Notes: generated by a model from the sequence alone, not told the origin. A DNA stretch of 64,000 bases from Bacteroidota bacterium (GCA_020160935.1 JAIUPL010000004.1:1-64000); one strand, 5' to 3'. Counted from the stretch's first letter, positions 27,121-37,574 are shown. Program-made: numbers and translations.

Positions 27121-27750
27121 TTATCCATTTTCATTGTCGGCGCCTGCACCGGTGTAGGGTGTCCGGGTTACGATGGAACGCCCCAGGGTGAGTTCGTCGG
27201 CATATTCCAGATCGCCGCCAAACGACACCCCTCTGGCGATGGTACTGCACCGAATGCCCAAGGGCTGGATTTTTTTGGAGAGGTAATAAATGGTCGTTTC
27301 GCCTTCGATGGTCGGGCTGATAGCCATGATAACTTCCCTGATTTCGCCTTTTTGCAAGCGTTGCAGAAGGGTTTCAATATTCAAATCGCCGGGCCCAATG
27401 CCTTCAATCGGAGAAATTATTCCACCGAGGATATGGTACAAACCCCGGTATTGGTTCGTATCTTCGATGGCCATTAGGTCGCGTACATTTTCCACAATGC
27501 ACACCAGACTGTGGTCGCGGCGCTGGTCGCTGCACACCTGACAAACATCTGTGTCAGAAAGATTGTGGCAAATCTGGCAACTGCGAATACCTTCGCGCAT
27601 AGCCATGAGGGCAGTTGTAAATTGTTCGGTAGCGGCCTTATCCTGTCTTAGGAGGTGCAGCACTAAACGCAGGGCCGTTTTTCGGCCAATGCCGGGCAAG
27701 GAAGCAAAAGCGTCGACCGATTTTTCAATAAGTTTGGAAGAAAAAACCAC
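27121..27750 (-). CDS. recR: Recombination mediator RecR
   Basis: Acts with RecO to load RecA onto SSB-coated gaps. It has the helix-hairpin-helix FASLPGIGRKTALRLVLHLL, the Cys4 zinc finger CQICHNLSDTDVCQVC and the Toprim domain (CIVENVRDLMAIE, RGLYHILGGIISPIEGIGP). The conserved sequence begins at VVFSSKLIE, so I set the start at the GTG 27750 (209 residues, normal length). ATG codons at 27810 and 27852 would add 20-34 non-conserved residues. It heads the leftward run recR, lpxC-fabZ, lpxA, ABC. Confidence 0.93.
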   Translation of the reverse strand: MVFSSKLIEKSVDAFASLPGIGRKTALRLVLHLLRQDKAATEQFTTALMAMREGIRSCQICHNLSDTDVCQVCSDQRRDHSLVCIVENVRDLMAIEDTNQYRGLYHILGGIISPIEGIGPGDLNIETLLQRLQKGEIREVIMAISPTIEGETTIYYLSKKIQPLGIRCSTIARGVSFGGDLEYADELTLGRSIVTRTPYTGAGADNENG

Positions 27751-27923
27751 GGGTGATTGCTTGAATTGGAAAGCGTATTCAACGAATACAGGACACGTAA
27801 AGGTGTGCATTACCCTGACAGAGCAGGGCTGAAAAGTGAAGCAAAAGTACAAAAATTTTCAAAATTAACTCCTCCTAAAAACCATGACAATCAACTATTT
27901 ACACCAAAAACAGACTTTCAGAA

Positions 27924-28607
27924 TTGCCCGGATACCCATTATTATTACTTACCATTCTACCCGGCCTGCTGATCAGTTATGCCATTTTTCGGGCCGACAA
28001 ATATGAACGGGAAGGTCCGCTGAATCTGGTGATCTGTTTCGGTCTGGGAGCCGCTGTAACGGCGCCTGCTGTTGCGTTGGAAAAATACCTGTGCCCGGTG
28101 TCGGCCCCCAATCAGTGGGGTTTGCTGAAAATAGTCTGGGTGGCCTATGGCGCAGTAGCCCTGAATGAAGAAGCGTTCAAAATGATTGCCTTGCTAGGCG
28201 GCGCATTTGCCTGGCGTTTTTTCAATGAACCCATGGACGGAATCGTGTATGCCGTTCTTATCGCGATGGGTTTTGCCACTGCCGAAAACCTGCTATATGT
28301 GCATCGCTTTGGCTCCGAGCCGCTGCTGCTCCGCACTTTCACTGCCGTACCTGCGCATCTTACCTTTGGCATTATTACCGGCTACTACACAGGGTTGGCA
28401 AAATTCAATCCGGCAAGGAAAACGAATTTGCTGCTGTTTGGTTTTGGACTTGCCGTATTTATTCATGGAACATATGACCTGCTGATTTTGCAAAAATCAT
28501 CGGACTGGCTGGTCGTGCTGGGTTCGGTAGCCTTGTATCTTTGTCTTTTTTACTGCATCGAACTGATCCGAATACATCAGGAAAATTCGCCTTTTAAAAA
28601 AGGCTGA
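27924..28607 (+). CDS. PrsW family intramembrane metalloprotease
   Basis: A polytopic membrane protein of 227 residues with seven or eight predicted helices. PrsW/CAAX-type motifs are present: NEEAFKMIALL (EExxK type), AHLTFGIITGYY and HGTYDLLIL carry the conserved Glu and His residues. In Bacillus, PrsW cleaves an anti-sigma factor, but no partner is seen here. The best start is TTG 27924, since no in-frame ATG precedes the first helix; the ATG at 27884 is in another frame. It begins a tight run with DUF5682 and recO (15-base gaps). Confidence 0.83.
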   Translation: MPGYPLLLLTILPGLLISYAIFRADKYEREGPLNLVICFGLGAAVTAPAVALEKYLCPVSAPNQWGLLKIVWVAYGAVALNEEAFKMIALLGGAFAWRFFNEPMDGIVYAVLIAMGFATAENLLYVHRFGSEPLLLRTFTAVPAHLTFGIITGYYTGLAKFNPARKTNLLLFGFGLAVFIHGTYDLLILQKSSDWLVVLGSVALYLCLFYCIELIRIHQENSPFKKG

Positions 28608-28622
28608 TTTCAGCCATCCATT

Positions 28623-30866
28623 ATGTCAGTAGAAATCTTCGGCATTCGCCACCATGGCCCCGGTTCAGCACGCAGCCTTTTGCGCGCACTGGAGGCTTTT
28701 GCCCCTGATGTAGTGCTGATCGAAGGCCCTCCCGACACAGAAACGCTGATACCCTGGGTGACCGATGCAAGGCTTCAGCCACCCGTGGCCATGCTGGTGT
28801 ACAACCCTAAAAACCTGCAGCAGGCCTCGTTTTTCCCTTTTGCCGAATTTTCTCCCGAATGGCAGGCCATGAAATTTGCACTGGCTTCCGGCATTCCTGT
28901 CCGGTTCATGGATCTCCCGATGGGCATTTCTTTTGTGCTCAAAGAACAACAAACGACCGAGTTATTTGCCACTGCCACGACAGAAGCACAAGCCCTTGAA
29001 GCCGACCCCTTTCGCCGCATGGCTTTGCTGGCCGGGTATTCCGACCCGGAACGTTGGTGGGATGCGCTGATCGAACGCCAGGCGCCAGTACATGAAGGAC
29101 ATAGCGGTAGTGATTCCATTTTTCCGCAACTCATCCACCTCATGCGCGCCCTGCGCGACGACAAAGCGGGCGGTGAAACGCCGGAAACCCTCCTGCGCGA
29201 AGCCTGGATGCGACAAACCCTGCGCCAGGCTCAAAAGGATGGTTTTCAACGAATTGCCATCGTATGCGGCGCCTGGCACAGCCCCGCCTTGGAAGATACC
29301 GACCGTATAAAAGCCTCTGCCGACGCTGCTTTGCTCAAAGGTCTGAAAAAAGTAAAAACCGAATGCACCTGGATTCCCTGGTCGTTCGACCGACTGGCGG
29401 CACAAAGCGGATACAGCGCCGGTATTGTGGCGCCTGCCTGGTATCGAATTCTTTGGGATCACCCGGCCCACTTTTCTCCGGCAGCCATCTGGCTCGCCCG
29501 GGCAGCAGAATTGCTGCGACAACACGACTTGCCTGTATCCTCTGCCCACGTGCTGGAAGCATCCCGGCTGGCCGAAACGCTGGCTGTTTTGAGGCAAACA
29601 GCACTGCCCGGGCTCGACGAACTGCGGGAGGCTGCCACCACGGTGCTGTGTGAAGGCAGCGAAAAAATGCTGGATCTGATCGATCGCCAACTGGTGATTG
29701 GCGACGTGTTGGGCGCCGTTCCCGATGCGCTTTCACACACGCCGCTCCAGGTTGATTTTGAGCAACAGGTGCGCAGTTGCCGCCTGGAAAAAAACACCCA
29801 GGAAAAAAGCCTCGAACTCGATCTGCGGGAAGCATCTCATTTGCGGAAAAGCAAATTGTTGCATCGACTTTTGTTGCTCGACATGCCCTGGGGTAAAATC
29901 AATGCTATAGCAACCAACAAACACGGCAGTTTTCACGAAAACTGGGAATTAAAGTGGCTGCCCGATTTTGAAATCCGCCTCATAGAAGCAGGCGTATGGG
30001 GAAGCACGGTGGAAGAAGCCGCTACCCACAAGACGCGTTCGAAAGTGCGCCGCTCGGAAAATCTGCCCGAACTGGTGAGCCTGCTGGATGCTGCCCTGAA
30101 AGCCGATTTATCGGGGATTGTGCCCGATTTGATGAAAAAACTGCGCAATGTAAGCGCCCTGGCCAGCGATGTGTTGCTGCTGGCCGATGCCTTGCTTCCG
30201 CTGGCGGAAGTGCTTCGATACGGCCATGCCCGACAGGTCAGTACCGACAGCATCGAACAACTGCTTCAGCAAGTGGCCCCGCGTGTGTGCCTGCAATTGC
30301 CGGCAGCCTGTATCGGCATAGAAGAAGAAGTAGCGCTGGATTTGCTCAAAAAAATGATGTCGGTAAATCGGGCTTTCGGCATTTTACAGGAACCCGATTT
30401 TGAAATCGCCTGGGCCGGTACGCTTCGTCATATTCACCAGTCGGAACAATCGGCGCCCCTGCTGGCGGGCGCTGCATGCCGGCTCCTGTTCGATAAAAAA
30501 GAGATGACAGCCGCCGATACCGGACAGGCCATGCGGTACCACCTGGCGCCTAGCCAGGCGCCCATGCTTGCGGCACAATGGCTGGATGGTTTTTTGTATG
30601 GCAGCGGGCTTTTGCTATTGCATTATCCCGATCTTTGGCAAATTCTGAACGAATGGGTGCGACACTTGCCCGACGAATATTTCAGAGGCATTTTGCCGGT
30701 GCTGCGGCGCACTTTCAGCCGGTTTACCGGACCGGAAAGAAGTAAAATGCTGGATATGTCGAAAAATACGGGTGTCGCCTCCCATTCGAACGTGGGGAAA
30801 GAAACCGATTGGGACACCACCCGCACGAGCGGCATGGAAACGCTGCTGGATTTGATTTTTAGTTAA
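28623..30866 (+). CDS. DUF5682 family protein
   Basis: A large cytosolic protein of 747 residues without recognised catalytic domain. The N terminus EIFGIRHHGPGSARSLLRAL and VVLIEGPPDTETLIPWV is characteristic of DUF5682. AIVCGAWHSPALE follows near 220 and the rest is helical. From memory, DUF5682 genes usually sit with a MoxR-type AAA ATPase, a VWA-domain protein, DUF5691 and a SWIM zinc-finger protein. None of these is here: the gene is an orphan between PrsW and recO, with 15-base gaps on both sides. Function unknown. Confidence 0.82.
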   Translation: MSVEIFGIRHHGPGSARSLLRALEAFAPDVVLIEGPPDTETLIPWVTDARLQPPVAMLVYNPKNLQQASFFPFAEFSPEWQAMKFALASGIPVRFMDLPMGISFVLKEQQTTELFATATTEAQALEADPFRRMALLAGYSDPERWWDALIERQAPVHEGHSGSDSIFPQLIHLMRALRDDKAGGETPETLLREAWMRQTLRQAQKDGFQRIAIVCGAWHSPALEDTDRIKASADAALLKGLKKVKTECTWIPWSFDRLAAQSGYSAGIVAPAWYRILWDHPAHFSPAAIWLARAAELLRQHDLPVSSAHVLEASRLAETLAVLRQTALPGLDELREAATTVLCEGSEKMLDLIDRQLVIGDVLGAVPDALSHTPLQVDFEQQVRSCRLEKNTQEKSLELDLREASHLRKSKLLHRLLLLDMPWGKINAIATNKHGSFHENWELKWLPDFEIRLIEAGVWGSTVEEAATHKTRSKVRRSENLPELVSLLDAALKADLSGIVPDLMKKLRNVSALASDVLLLADALLPLAEVLRYGHARQVSTDSIEQLLQQVAPRVCLQLPAACIGIEEEVALDLLKKMMSVNRAFGILQEPDFEIAWAGTLRHIHQSEQSAPLLAGAACRLLFDKKEMTAADTGQAMRYHLAPSQAPMLAAQWLDGFLYGSGLLLLHYPDLWQILNEWVRHLPDEYFRGILPVLRRTFSRFTGPERSKMLDMSKNTGVASHSNVGKETDWDTTRTSGMETLLDLIFS

Positions 30867-30881
30867 CTCTATACACACCAC

Positions 30882-31616
30882 ATGTTGCTCAAAACCCGCG
30901 GCATCGTTTTCCGCACCATCAAATACGGTGAGACAAGTATTATCGCCGATATTTTTACCGAGGAAAAAGGGTTGCACAGTTTCATTGCAGGCAGTGTGCG
31001 TTCTGCAAAGGCGCGTATGCCGTTCAATCTCTTTCAGCCGATGACGGTGGTGGAAATGGTGGCTTATTTCCGCGACGATGCAGGCGCACTGAACCGCCTG
31101 AAAGAGGTGCGGGCCGCAGAAGTATGGAGCCGTATTCCTTTCGATATCCGGCGTGGAACCATTGCACTTTTTATGGCGGAAGTATGCAAAAAATGTATCC
31201 AGGAGGGCGTTGAAGACCGCGATTTGATGGATTTTTTGACCAATACCCTTCGCTGGCTCGATACTACTACACACTCGCTAGCCAACCTGCCGCTTCACTT
31301 CCTGCTTCAGTTGTCAGGATTTCTTGGTTTTCTGCCGCAAGGGGATCCAGAACTGGAGACGTCCGTTTTTTTTGACCTCCGCGAAGGAATTTTCAGCGAA
31401 GAAGAGCCCTTGCATGGTGATTCGCTCAACTCGGCGCTTTCCGGGCAATTGCTAGCGCTGCTGTTTCTGCCGCTGGAAAATTGCCATGAAGTGAACATTG
31501 CACGCGCCGACCGCAAAGTGCTGCTCAAAAAGTTATTGCAGTTTTATCAGTTGCATGTGCCGGGGTTCACTGGGATCAATACGCCGGAAATCATGGAGAT
31601 GACGTTTGATTTGTGA
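30882..31616 (+). CDS. recO: DNA repair protein RecO
   Basis: Anneals single strands and helps RecR load RecA on SSB-coated DNA. The 244-residue protein has an N-terminal OB fold (LLKTRGIVFRTIKYGETSII, FIAGSVRSAKARMPFNLFQP) and a helical C-terminal domain (LLQLSGFLGFLPQG). The zinc-finger cysteines of some RecO proteins are not evident, as in many Bacteroidota. It lies 15 bases after the DUF5682 gene and converges on a TonB receptor gene with a 24-base gap. Confidence 0.94.
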   Translation: MLLKTRGIVFRTIKYGETSIIADIFTEEKGLHSFIAGSVRSAKARMPFNLFQPMTVVEMVAYFRDDAGALNRLKEVRAAEVWSRIPFDIRRGTIALFMAEVCKKCIQEGVEDRDLMDFLTNTLRWLDTTTHSLANLPLHFLLQLSGFLGFLPQGDPELETSVFFDLREGIFSEEEPLHGDSLNSALSGQLLALLFLPLENCHEVNIARADRKVLLKKLLQFYQLHVPGFTGINTPEIMEMTFDL

Positions 31617-31640
31617 GGCGAAGCCAAACACAATCCCGTC

Positions 31641-34175
31641 CTAAAAATCCATCCGTATCCGCACATTTATCCGACGCCCCGTCAGGTAGTTCGGAATGGC
31701 ATATTGCGTATTTTCAATGGTTTTGATCCAGGTATTGGATGCTTCATTTAGCACTTTCATCAGGTTGAATACTTCCAGGCTTGCCCAGGTGTCGCGCGTG
31801 AAGCGCAGGAAGTGGTGCGGCCGGCGGTAACGCCAGGATTCTTTCCACAACTGAAAACCAAACCCGATGTCGACGCGGTGGTATGGCGCAAAACGATAGG
31901 TATTTCGGTAAACGATGTTGTTGTCGAGCACGCCGAAGGGCAATCCGGTGCCCACCGTAAAATTCAGGTGCATGCGAATGTTCTTGTTTTTGCGCAGGTA
32001 ATCCTGAAAAAACATCGACATATTGAACAAGCGATCCGTCGGGCGTGGCACATCTTTCACATCCTGGCCTTCGCGGGCGCCCACATTCCGAATGCGGTGC
32101 TGTACGCTGTCGAGCGCCTCGCGGGTACGCAGCAGGGAAATATTGATCCAACTTTCAGCGCCCTTTACAAACTCGCCATTGAGGCGCAGATCGAGGCCGG
32201 TGGCATAGCCGCGCGAATCATTTTTGCCGGAATACCGCACCCGCACATTGTCGAGGTCGTACGATACCAGGTCCCACATCTGTTTGTAGTAGGCTTCGGC
32301 AATGAGGCGCATTTTCACCGGGCGGCGGCGGCCCCACAGGAAGTCGTAGGTAAAGCCTCCGACAACATGCGCCGACTTTTGGGCGCTCAAATCCGTGTTT
32401 ACGATGCCGTTCAGGGCGCGCATTTCCCGGTAAAAAGCAGGCTGAAAATACAGTCCTGTGGCAAGCCGGTAGGAAATGTCGAGCCTGGTATTCAGCGGTT
32501 TGTAGGAAATCTGTGCACGCGGCGTCACGAAATAATCGCCATTGAGCGTCCAGTATTGCCCACGCAAACCAGCAATCGCCTGAATTTCCCGAACGCCGTC
32601 GCTGCGCCAGGTCCAGGTGTCCTGAAAAAATGCACTAAAACGATCACTTTGCAAGCTGTTGCGCGTTTTCAGCACTTTTCGAACCAGCAGTTGCGTCGTA
32701 TCGTACGGGAGCGAATAAAGTGCCGAGTCGAGGCGTTCCCACTCATTGATTTTGTCGAGGATTTGTTCGTTTTGCCATTTGGCCGACCACTGCAGAAAGT
32801 GGCTGCGGGTGAGACCGGCGTTCAGGCTGTCGTGCTGAAGTTCGATGCCGCCTTTGTATTCCACATTGCGCACGTCGGCGGTGAGGTAATTGCGCACCCA
32901 GGTGTGCTGAACGCCTCTGCCCAGCACGTTGACGATTTCTCCAAAATCATCGGAGCCGAGGTTTTCTTCCAGTTCGCCCAGCACATAGGAGCCCAGAATA
33001 TCGAAACGCTCGTTTTCCTGGCTGCGCCACACAGAGGCTAAAAACTTGTGATAGAGCGGATTATGCTCTCTTTCAGGTAAAAAAGTAAAAGAAACACCAC
33101 CCATCGCCTGTGTGAAATCGTCGACTTCCTGTCCTTCAAAATTGGTGCGCAGTTTCAACGCATAGTCCACCAGGCCAAAAGCGCGTTCGAGGCTTTCAGG
33201 AATAAAGCGATACACCGAACGGTTGTAATTGCCGATCAGGCCTACCTGCCAGGAGCGGTTCAGGTCGTAGGTCAGGTAGGTTTGCACATCGGTAAAGTCG
33301 GGTGTGTACTCGCCCTGCACGTCGAGGCTTCCCAGCAGCACACGTGTGGTTTTGTAGCGCGCGCCGACGAGGTAGCGGAATGCCCGGTAATCGTCTTTTT
33401 TGAGGCGTTTGCTGCCTTCGAGGTGCGCGGAAGCCCCCAACAGACTGGCATTGGCGCTGGCACGCAGGCTGTCGGGGCGTTTGTATTTGATGTCGAGCAC
33501 CGACGACATTTTATCGCCGTATTTGGACTGAAAACCGCCGGAAGAAAAAGACAGGTCGCGCACCAGATCGATGTTCGGAAACGTGAGGCCTTCCTGTTGG
33601 CCAGCCCTTATGAGTTGGGGGCGGTAAATTTCAAAATCGTTGACGTACACAAGGTTTTCGTCGTAGTTGCCGCCCCGAACCTGGTATTGCGAGGTGAGTT
33701 CGCCGCCGGAGCCGGTGGAAGTACCCAGGGCCAGGTGCGGCAATACACTTTCCAGGTTGCCGGTCGCACTGGGTAGCATGCGCAGGTCTTTCAGGTTTTT
33801 CTCTTTAATCATACCTCCTTCATCGAGCCTGCGGCCGCTGATGACCACTTCCAGGTTGGATTGAACAGGCGCCATGGAAAGATCGAGCGCAAAGCGGGCT
33901 CCCGGGGCCATGGAGAGTACATCTGTGGTGGTTTCCTTGAACGCTACGCGTCGGTATACCAGTGTAACGCGCTGCCCTGCCGGCACCTGAATAGAATAAT
34001 TGCCGCGTTCATCAGACGTGGTATTGCTTTTTCCGCCTTTGACGTACACCGTAACCAGTTCGATCGGCTGTTCGGTAGAGGCATCTATGATGCGACCAAA
34101 AACGGTGGCCGTTTGCTGGGAAAATGCACCCAGACAGCAAAGCAGAAAAACAGAAATAAAAATGTATTTCATCAT
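31641..34175 (-). CDS. TonB-dependent receptor with CarboxypepD_reg-like domain
   Basis: An outer-membrane transporter of 844 residues. Signal peptide MMKYIFISVFLLCCLGAFSQ, carboxypeptidase-regulatory-like domain (ATVFGRIIDASTEQPIELVT), plug (about 110-240; RMLPSATGNLESVLPHL, SQYQVRGGNYDENLVYVND) and a barrel. It ends in NVRIRMDF, with the terminal Phe typical of outer-membrane barrels. The plug reads like the family with VRGGNYDENL, widespread in Bacteroidota and without known ligand. It lies 63 bases after folC, with a half-palindrome between. Confidence 0.9.
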   Translation of the reverse strand: MMKYIFISVFLLCCLGAFSQQTATVFGRIIDASTEQPIELVTVYVKGGKSNTTSDERGNYSIQVPAGQRVTLVYRRVAFKETTTDVLSMAPGARFALDLSMAPVQSNLEVVISGRRLDEGGMIKEKNLKDLRMLPSATGNLESVLPHLALGTSTGSGGELTSQYQVRGGNYDENLVYVNDFEIYRPQLIRAGQQEGLTFPNIDLVRDLSFSSGGFQSKYGDKMSSVLDIKYKRPDSLRASANASLLGASAHLEGSKRLKKDDYRAFRYLVGARYKTTRVLLGSLDVQGEYTPDFTDVQTYLTYDLNRSWQVGLIGNYNRSVYRFIPESLERAFGLVDYALKLRTNFEGQEVDDFTQAMGGVSFTFLPEREHNPLYHKFLASVWRSQENERFDILGSYVLGELEENLGSDDFGEIVNVLGRGVQHTWVRNYLTADVRNVEYKGGIELQHDSLNAGLTRSHFLQWSAKWQNEQILDKINEWERLDSALYSLPYDTTQLLVRKVLKTRNSLQSDRFSAFFQDTWTWRSDGVREIQAIAGLRGQYWTLNGDYFVTPRAQISYKPLNTRLDISYRLATGLYFQPAFYREMRALNGIVNTDLSAQKSAHVVGGFTYDFLWGRRRPVKMRLIAEAYYKQMWDLVSYDLDNVRVRYSGKNDSRGYATGLDLRLNGEFVKGAESWINISLLRTREALDSVQHRIRNVGAREGQDVKDVPRPTDRLFNMSMFFQDYLRKNKNIRMHLNFTVGTGLPFGVLDNNIVYRNTYRFAPYHRVDIGFGFQLWKESWRYRRPHHFLRFTRDTWASLEVFNLMKVLNEASNTWIKTIENTQYAIPNYLTGRRINVRIRMDF

Positions 34176-34197
34176 GAAGATTGTTCTCGTTATTGTG

Positions 34198-34242
34198 CCC
34201 TTCTCGCCTCTCGCTTCTCACCTCTCGCTTCTCACCTCTCAT
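34198..34242. repeat. Half-palindrome, GTGAGAG family (folC 3' end)
   Basis: Units of CTTCTCGCCTCTCGCTTCTC on the plus strand. Read with folC they give TATGAGAGGTGAGAAGCGAG, and the TGA of folC is the start of the repeat. No matching second arm is seen. The unit GAGGTGAGAAGCGAGA is shared with the copy after comEC. Confidence 0.8.
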
Positions 34243-35534
34243 ACCACCTCTGCTACTACAAAAATACTTCCAATCACCACAATCATATCGTCCGGTGTGG
34301 CGGCCCGGCGTGCTGCACGCAAAGCATTTCTGACGGAGGAATAGGCCCGGCCTTTTAATCCCAATACAGCCGCTTTTTCCTGCAAAATGGTTGCCTCCAG
34401 CCCGCGTGGAATATCGGCCTTTGCAAAATAGTAGCGCGCCCGGGCCGGGAAATGCGCCAATACGGGCGACACATCTTTGTCGTTTACAAAACCGGTTACA
34501 ATGTGCAACTGCCGATAAGGCATGTTTTGAATGCGTTCGAAAGCGAGCCGCAATCCGGCCTCGTTGTGCGCACTATCGCACAAAACAAGCGGTTTTTCAC
34601 CCATCACCTGCCAGCGGCCTATAAAACGGGTGTATTCGGGAATATGTGCCAGCGCTTCGGCCAGCACTTCCGGGCGCCGGATGCCTGGCAGGGCAGTTTC
34701 CGGCATCCATTCCCATGCCTGTAAAACAGTGGCAATATTGCGGGTTTGAAATGGCCCTGCGGCGGCTACTTTTAAATGCTGGAAAAGCGACTTGCCGTCT
34801 TTTCCCACTGCATAGTCGGTCGTCTTCCAGTCGTGCTGTTCTTTTTCCCTTACCTGAAAATGTTGATCTGCAAACACGATGGGCGCGTTCATTTCCCTGG
34901 CTTTTTTTTCAAACACCGGGGCTGATTCGGGGTGTGTTTCGCCAATCACCACCGGGATGCCGGATTTGATAATACCCGCTTTTTCGCCTGCTATTTCAGG
35001 CAATGTATTGCCTAGCAGGTTCTGGTGGTCGTAACTGATATTGGTAATCACACTCAGCAAAGGCGTGATGACATTGGTGCTATCGAGTCGGCCGCCCAGC
35101 CCTACTTCCACGATGGCAACATCCACTTTTTCGCGGGCAAAATGGTCGAATGCCATGGCCACGCAGAGTTCAAAAAACGAAGGCTGTATGCGTTCGATGG
35201 CATCGAGGTTGTTGGCTACAAAATCGACTACCTTGCGTCGGGGAATGTATTGGCCGTTTATCTTGATGCGTTCGCGAAAATCCTTGTAGTGCGGGCTGAT
35301 GTACAGACCTGTTTTGAAACCCGCCGCCTGGCAAATAGCCGCCAGCATGTGGCTTACCGAACCTTTCCCGTTGGTGCCTGCCACGTGAATACTTTTAAAC
35401 CGGTGCTGCGGATTGCCCAGGTGCTCGCACAAGGCCAGGGTATTGGTCAGGTCTTTTTTATAGGCCACCGGCCCGACGCGCTGAAACATCGGAAGATGAC
35501 GGTAGAGGTAGTCGAGCGTTTCCTGATAAGTCAT
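34239..35534 (-). CDS. folC: Bifunctional folylpolyglutamate synthase / dihydrofolate synthase
   Basis: Adds glutamate to dihydropteroate and to folates. The 431-residue protein is a Mur-ligase-type ATPase with the P-loop VAGTNGKGSVSHMLAAI, VDVAIVEVGLGGRLDSTN, the ITNISYDHQNLLGNT block and the C-terminal domain starting near RFIGRWQVMGEKPLVLCDSAHN. Length is normal. The stop codon lies in the first GAGAGGTGAGAAG repeat of the element at 34198. A half-palindrome of the AGTCCTGAG family precedes the start codon. Confidence 0.96.
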   Translation of the reverse strand: MTYQETLDYLYRHLPMFQRVGPVAYKKDLTNTLALCEHLGNPQHRFKSIHVAGTNGKGSVSHMLAAICQAAGFKTGLYISPHYKDFRERIKINGQYIPRRKVVDFVANNLDAIERIQPSFFELCVAMAFDHFAREKVDVAIVEVGLGGRLDSTNVITPLLSVITNISYDHQNLLGNTLPEIAGEKAGIIKSGIPVVIGETHPESAPVFEKKAREMNAPIVFADQHFQVREKEQHDWKTTDYAVGKDGKSLFQHLKVAAAGPFQTRNIATVLQAWEWMPETALPGIRRPEVLAEALAHIPEYTRFIGRWQVMGEKPLVLCDSAHNEAGLRLAFERIQNMPYRQLHIVTGFVNDKDVSPVLAHFPARARYYFAKADIPRGLEATILQEKAAVLGLKGRAYSSVRNALRAARRAATPDDMIVVIGSIFVVAEVV

Positions 35535-35539
35535 GAGAA

Positions 35540-35570
35540 AAGTCCTGAGTCCTGAGTCGTAAGTCCTGAG
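35540..35570. repeat. Half-palindrome, AGTCCTGAGT family (5' of folC)
   Basis: Three AGTCCTGAG/AGTCGTAAGTCCTGAG units without core or second arm, just upstream of the folC ATG. The remaining 35571-35756 holds no feature I can support. Confidence 0.8.
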
Positions 35571-35756
35571 CCCCGGGTTGCTGGGAAGGGAGGCAAAGGT
35601 GCTTAAAATTTTGGAGGGATGATGGGTATGAGTACCTTTTCAGCATCCGCAGCAAACATTCGGCGCAGAACCTTGTTTGTTTGTGAAACAATTTTACTTG
35701 AAACTGCCTTAAACGTTTAACAAAGTCTCTCACACCAACAATCGGCATATCCAATC

Positions 35757-36412
<656 letters not shown>

Positions 36413-36418
36413 GTCCCT

Positions 36419-36988
36419 ATGCCTTTCAACGATCAGGATCTTTTCAGCCTTCAGCGCAAGGTCGGCCGCTACCAGGAAGTATTGAACAATACCCGGCGCT
36501 ACCGGGAAACATGGCACCAGTCGCTCAAACAAATGATTGTGGAGCAACTTACCCACCTGTCTTCGGCCGCAGGCCTTACAGGTGCCATCGAAATTCGCAG
36601 CGACATATCCAACCTGGAGGCCGTGGTGTTTTCGATGGGGAGTGTGGAAAGCGGGCTAAGCGAACAAATCGGCAACGGGCTGAAACGCGATCTCATCAAA
36701 AACAATGGCAATCTGATTTATCAGCAATTGTTCAATGGCAAGGTGCTGGTATTGATCAATTTTCCTTTTATTGAAAAATACGGACAGCCACAACCACCCA
36801 AAACCATTGCCATTTACAGGCCTGAAGAGTTGAAAGAACCGTATTTTTTGCGGCACCTGGAAACATTTGTTGCCGATATCACGAACTGGGAAGACTACGA
36901 CGACGATGCGCCGGAACCCAACCAGCGGATCGGGTTCAAAATGAACTTTGAGCAGGATGGCGCCAAACCAACCAAGGAGGAAGGTTAA
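36419..36988 (+). CDS. Hypothetical protein, conserved-looking, soluble
   Basis: Not recognised. The 189-residue product is soluble and acidic at the C terminus (NWEDYDDDAPEP). The N-terminal part is helical (FSLQRKVGRYQEVLNN, YRETWHQSLKQMIVEQL), followed by an alpha/beta region (GAIEIRSDISNLEAVVFSMG, KVLVLINFPFIEKYG). No signal peptide or membrane helix. The start at ATG 36419 is used because the earlier in-frame codon only translates the heptamer repeat. It is downstream of crtZ and upstream of another small unknown gene. Confidence 0.7.
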   Translation: MPFNDQDLFSLQRKVGRYQEVLNNTRRYRETWHQSLKQMIVEQLTHLSSAAGLTGAIEIRSDISNLEAVVFSMGSVESGLSEQIGNGLKRDLIKNNGNLIYQQLFNGKVLVLINFPFIEKYGQPQPPKTIAIYRPEELKEPYFLRHLETFVADITNWEDYDDDAPEPNQRIGFKMNFEQDGAKPTKEEG

Positions 36989-37099
36989 TGTTTCGTTAGA
37001 AATGAGGGTACCGTGTTACCAAACCTGCACTTGACTCGTATAATATATTCGTGCATATTTGTCTGGATATTCAGCCTTCCACAACACAAAAACATTCGC

Positions 37100-37516
37100 A
37101 TGAAACTGATACGCACCTCATTTTTGACTCTGACCATGCTACTTTCCGGCGCCATGCTTTTGAATGCCATTGCACCTCTTGCCATGCCATTGGTGTATGA
37201 AGCAAAGCGCTCGGGTGATGATTTTGCCGTATTCCATTTCAATAAGGAAGGCAAGGTCACGGAGTATTTCAAAGTGCAGCACTGCAATTGGGATGTATCC
37301 GAAACCAATATCCTGCATGTGGAATATACCGAAGGTACCCTCACGTTGATTGGCTCGAACGGTATACGGTATGTATTTACCACCAAACCCGAATCGGTAT
37401 TTGCGGAGGAATCGAGCCGCATTTTTACTGAAATTGCCGGTGTGGGACACTTTGAAATCAAGGATGGCACCGGCTGGGATTTACAAAAAATGGAAGCGCA
37501 TGCTTTCGGTAAATAA
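37100..37516 (+). CDS. Hypothetical exported protein
   Basis: Not recognised. The 138-residue product has an N-terminal hydrophobic segment (LTLTMLLSGAMLLNAIAPLA) that is a signal peptide or anchor, then a small beta-rich region (FAVFHFNKEGKVTEYFKVQH, LTLIGSNGIRYVFTT). I use ATG 37100; the longer reading from 37013 adds a non-conserved tail. It is followed by a strong terminator and faces the flotillin gene. Confidence 0.65.
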   Translation: MKLIRTSFLTLTMLLSGAMLLNAIAPLAMPLVYEAKRSGDDFAVFHFNKEGKVTEYFKVQHCNWDVSETNILHVEYTEGTLTLIGSNGIRYVFTTKPESVFAEESSRIFTEIAGVGHFEIKDGTGWDLQKMEAHAFGK

Positions 37517-37574
37517 AGTCCTATCCGAAACATACACTTGCGTTTTCCAAAGCCCGGATGCTAAAAAAATGAAA

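Noticed and set aside
27884-27930. Possible frameshift at the start of the PrsW gene (ATG 27884 in another frame)
   Set aside because: The PrsW frame is intact from a TTG placed right before the first membrane helix, so no frameshift is needed.
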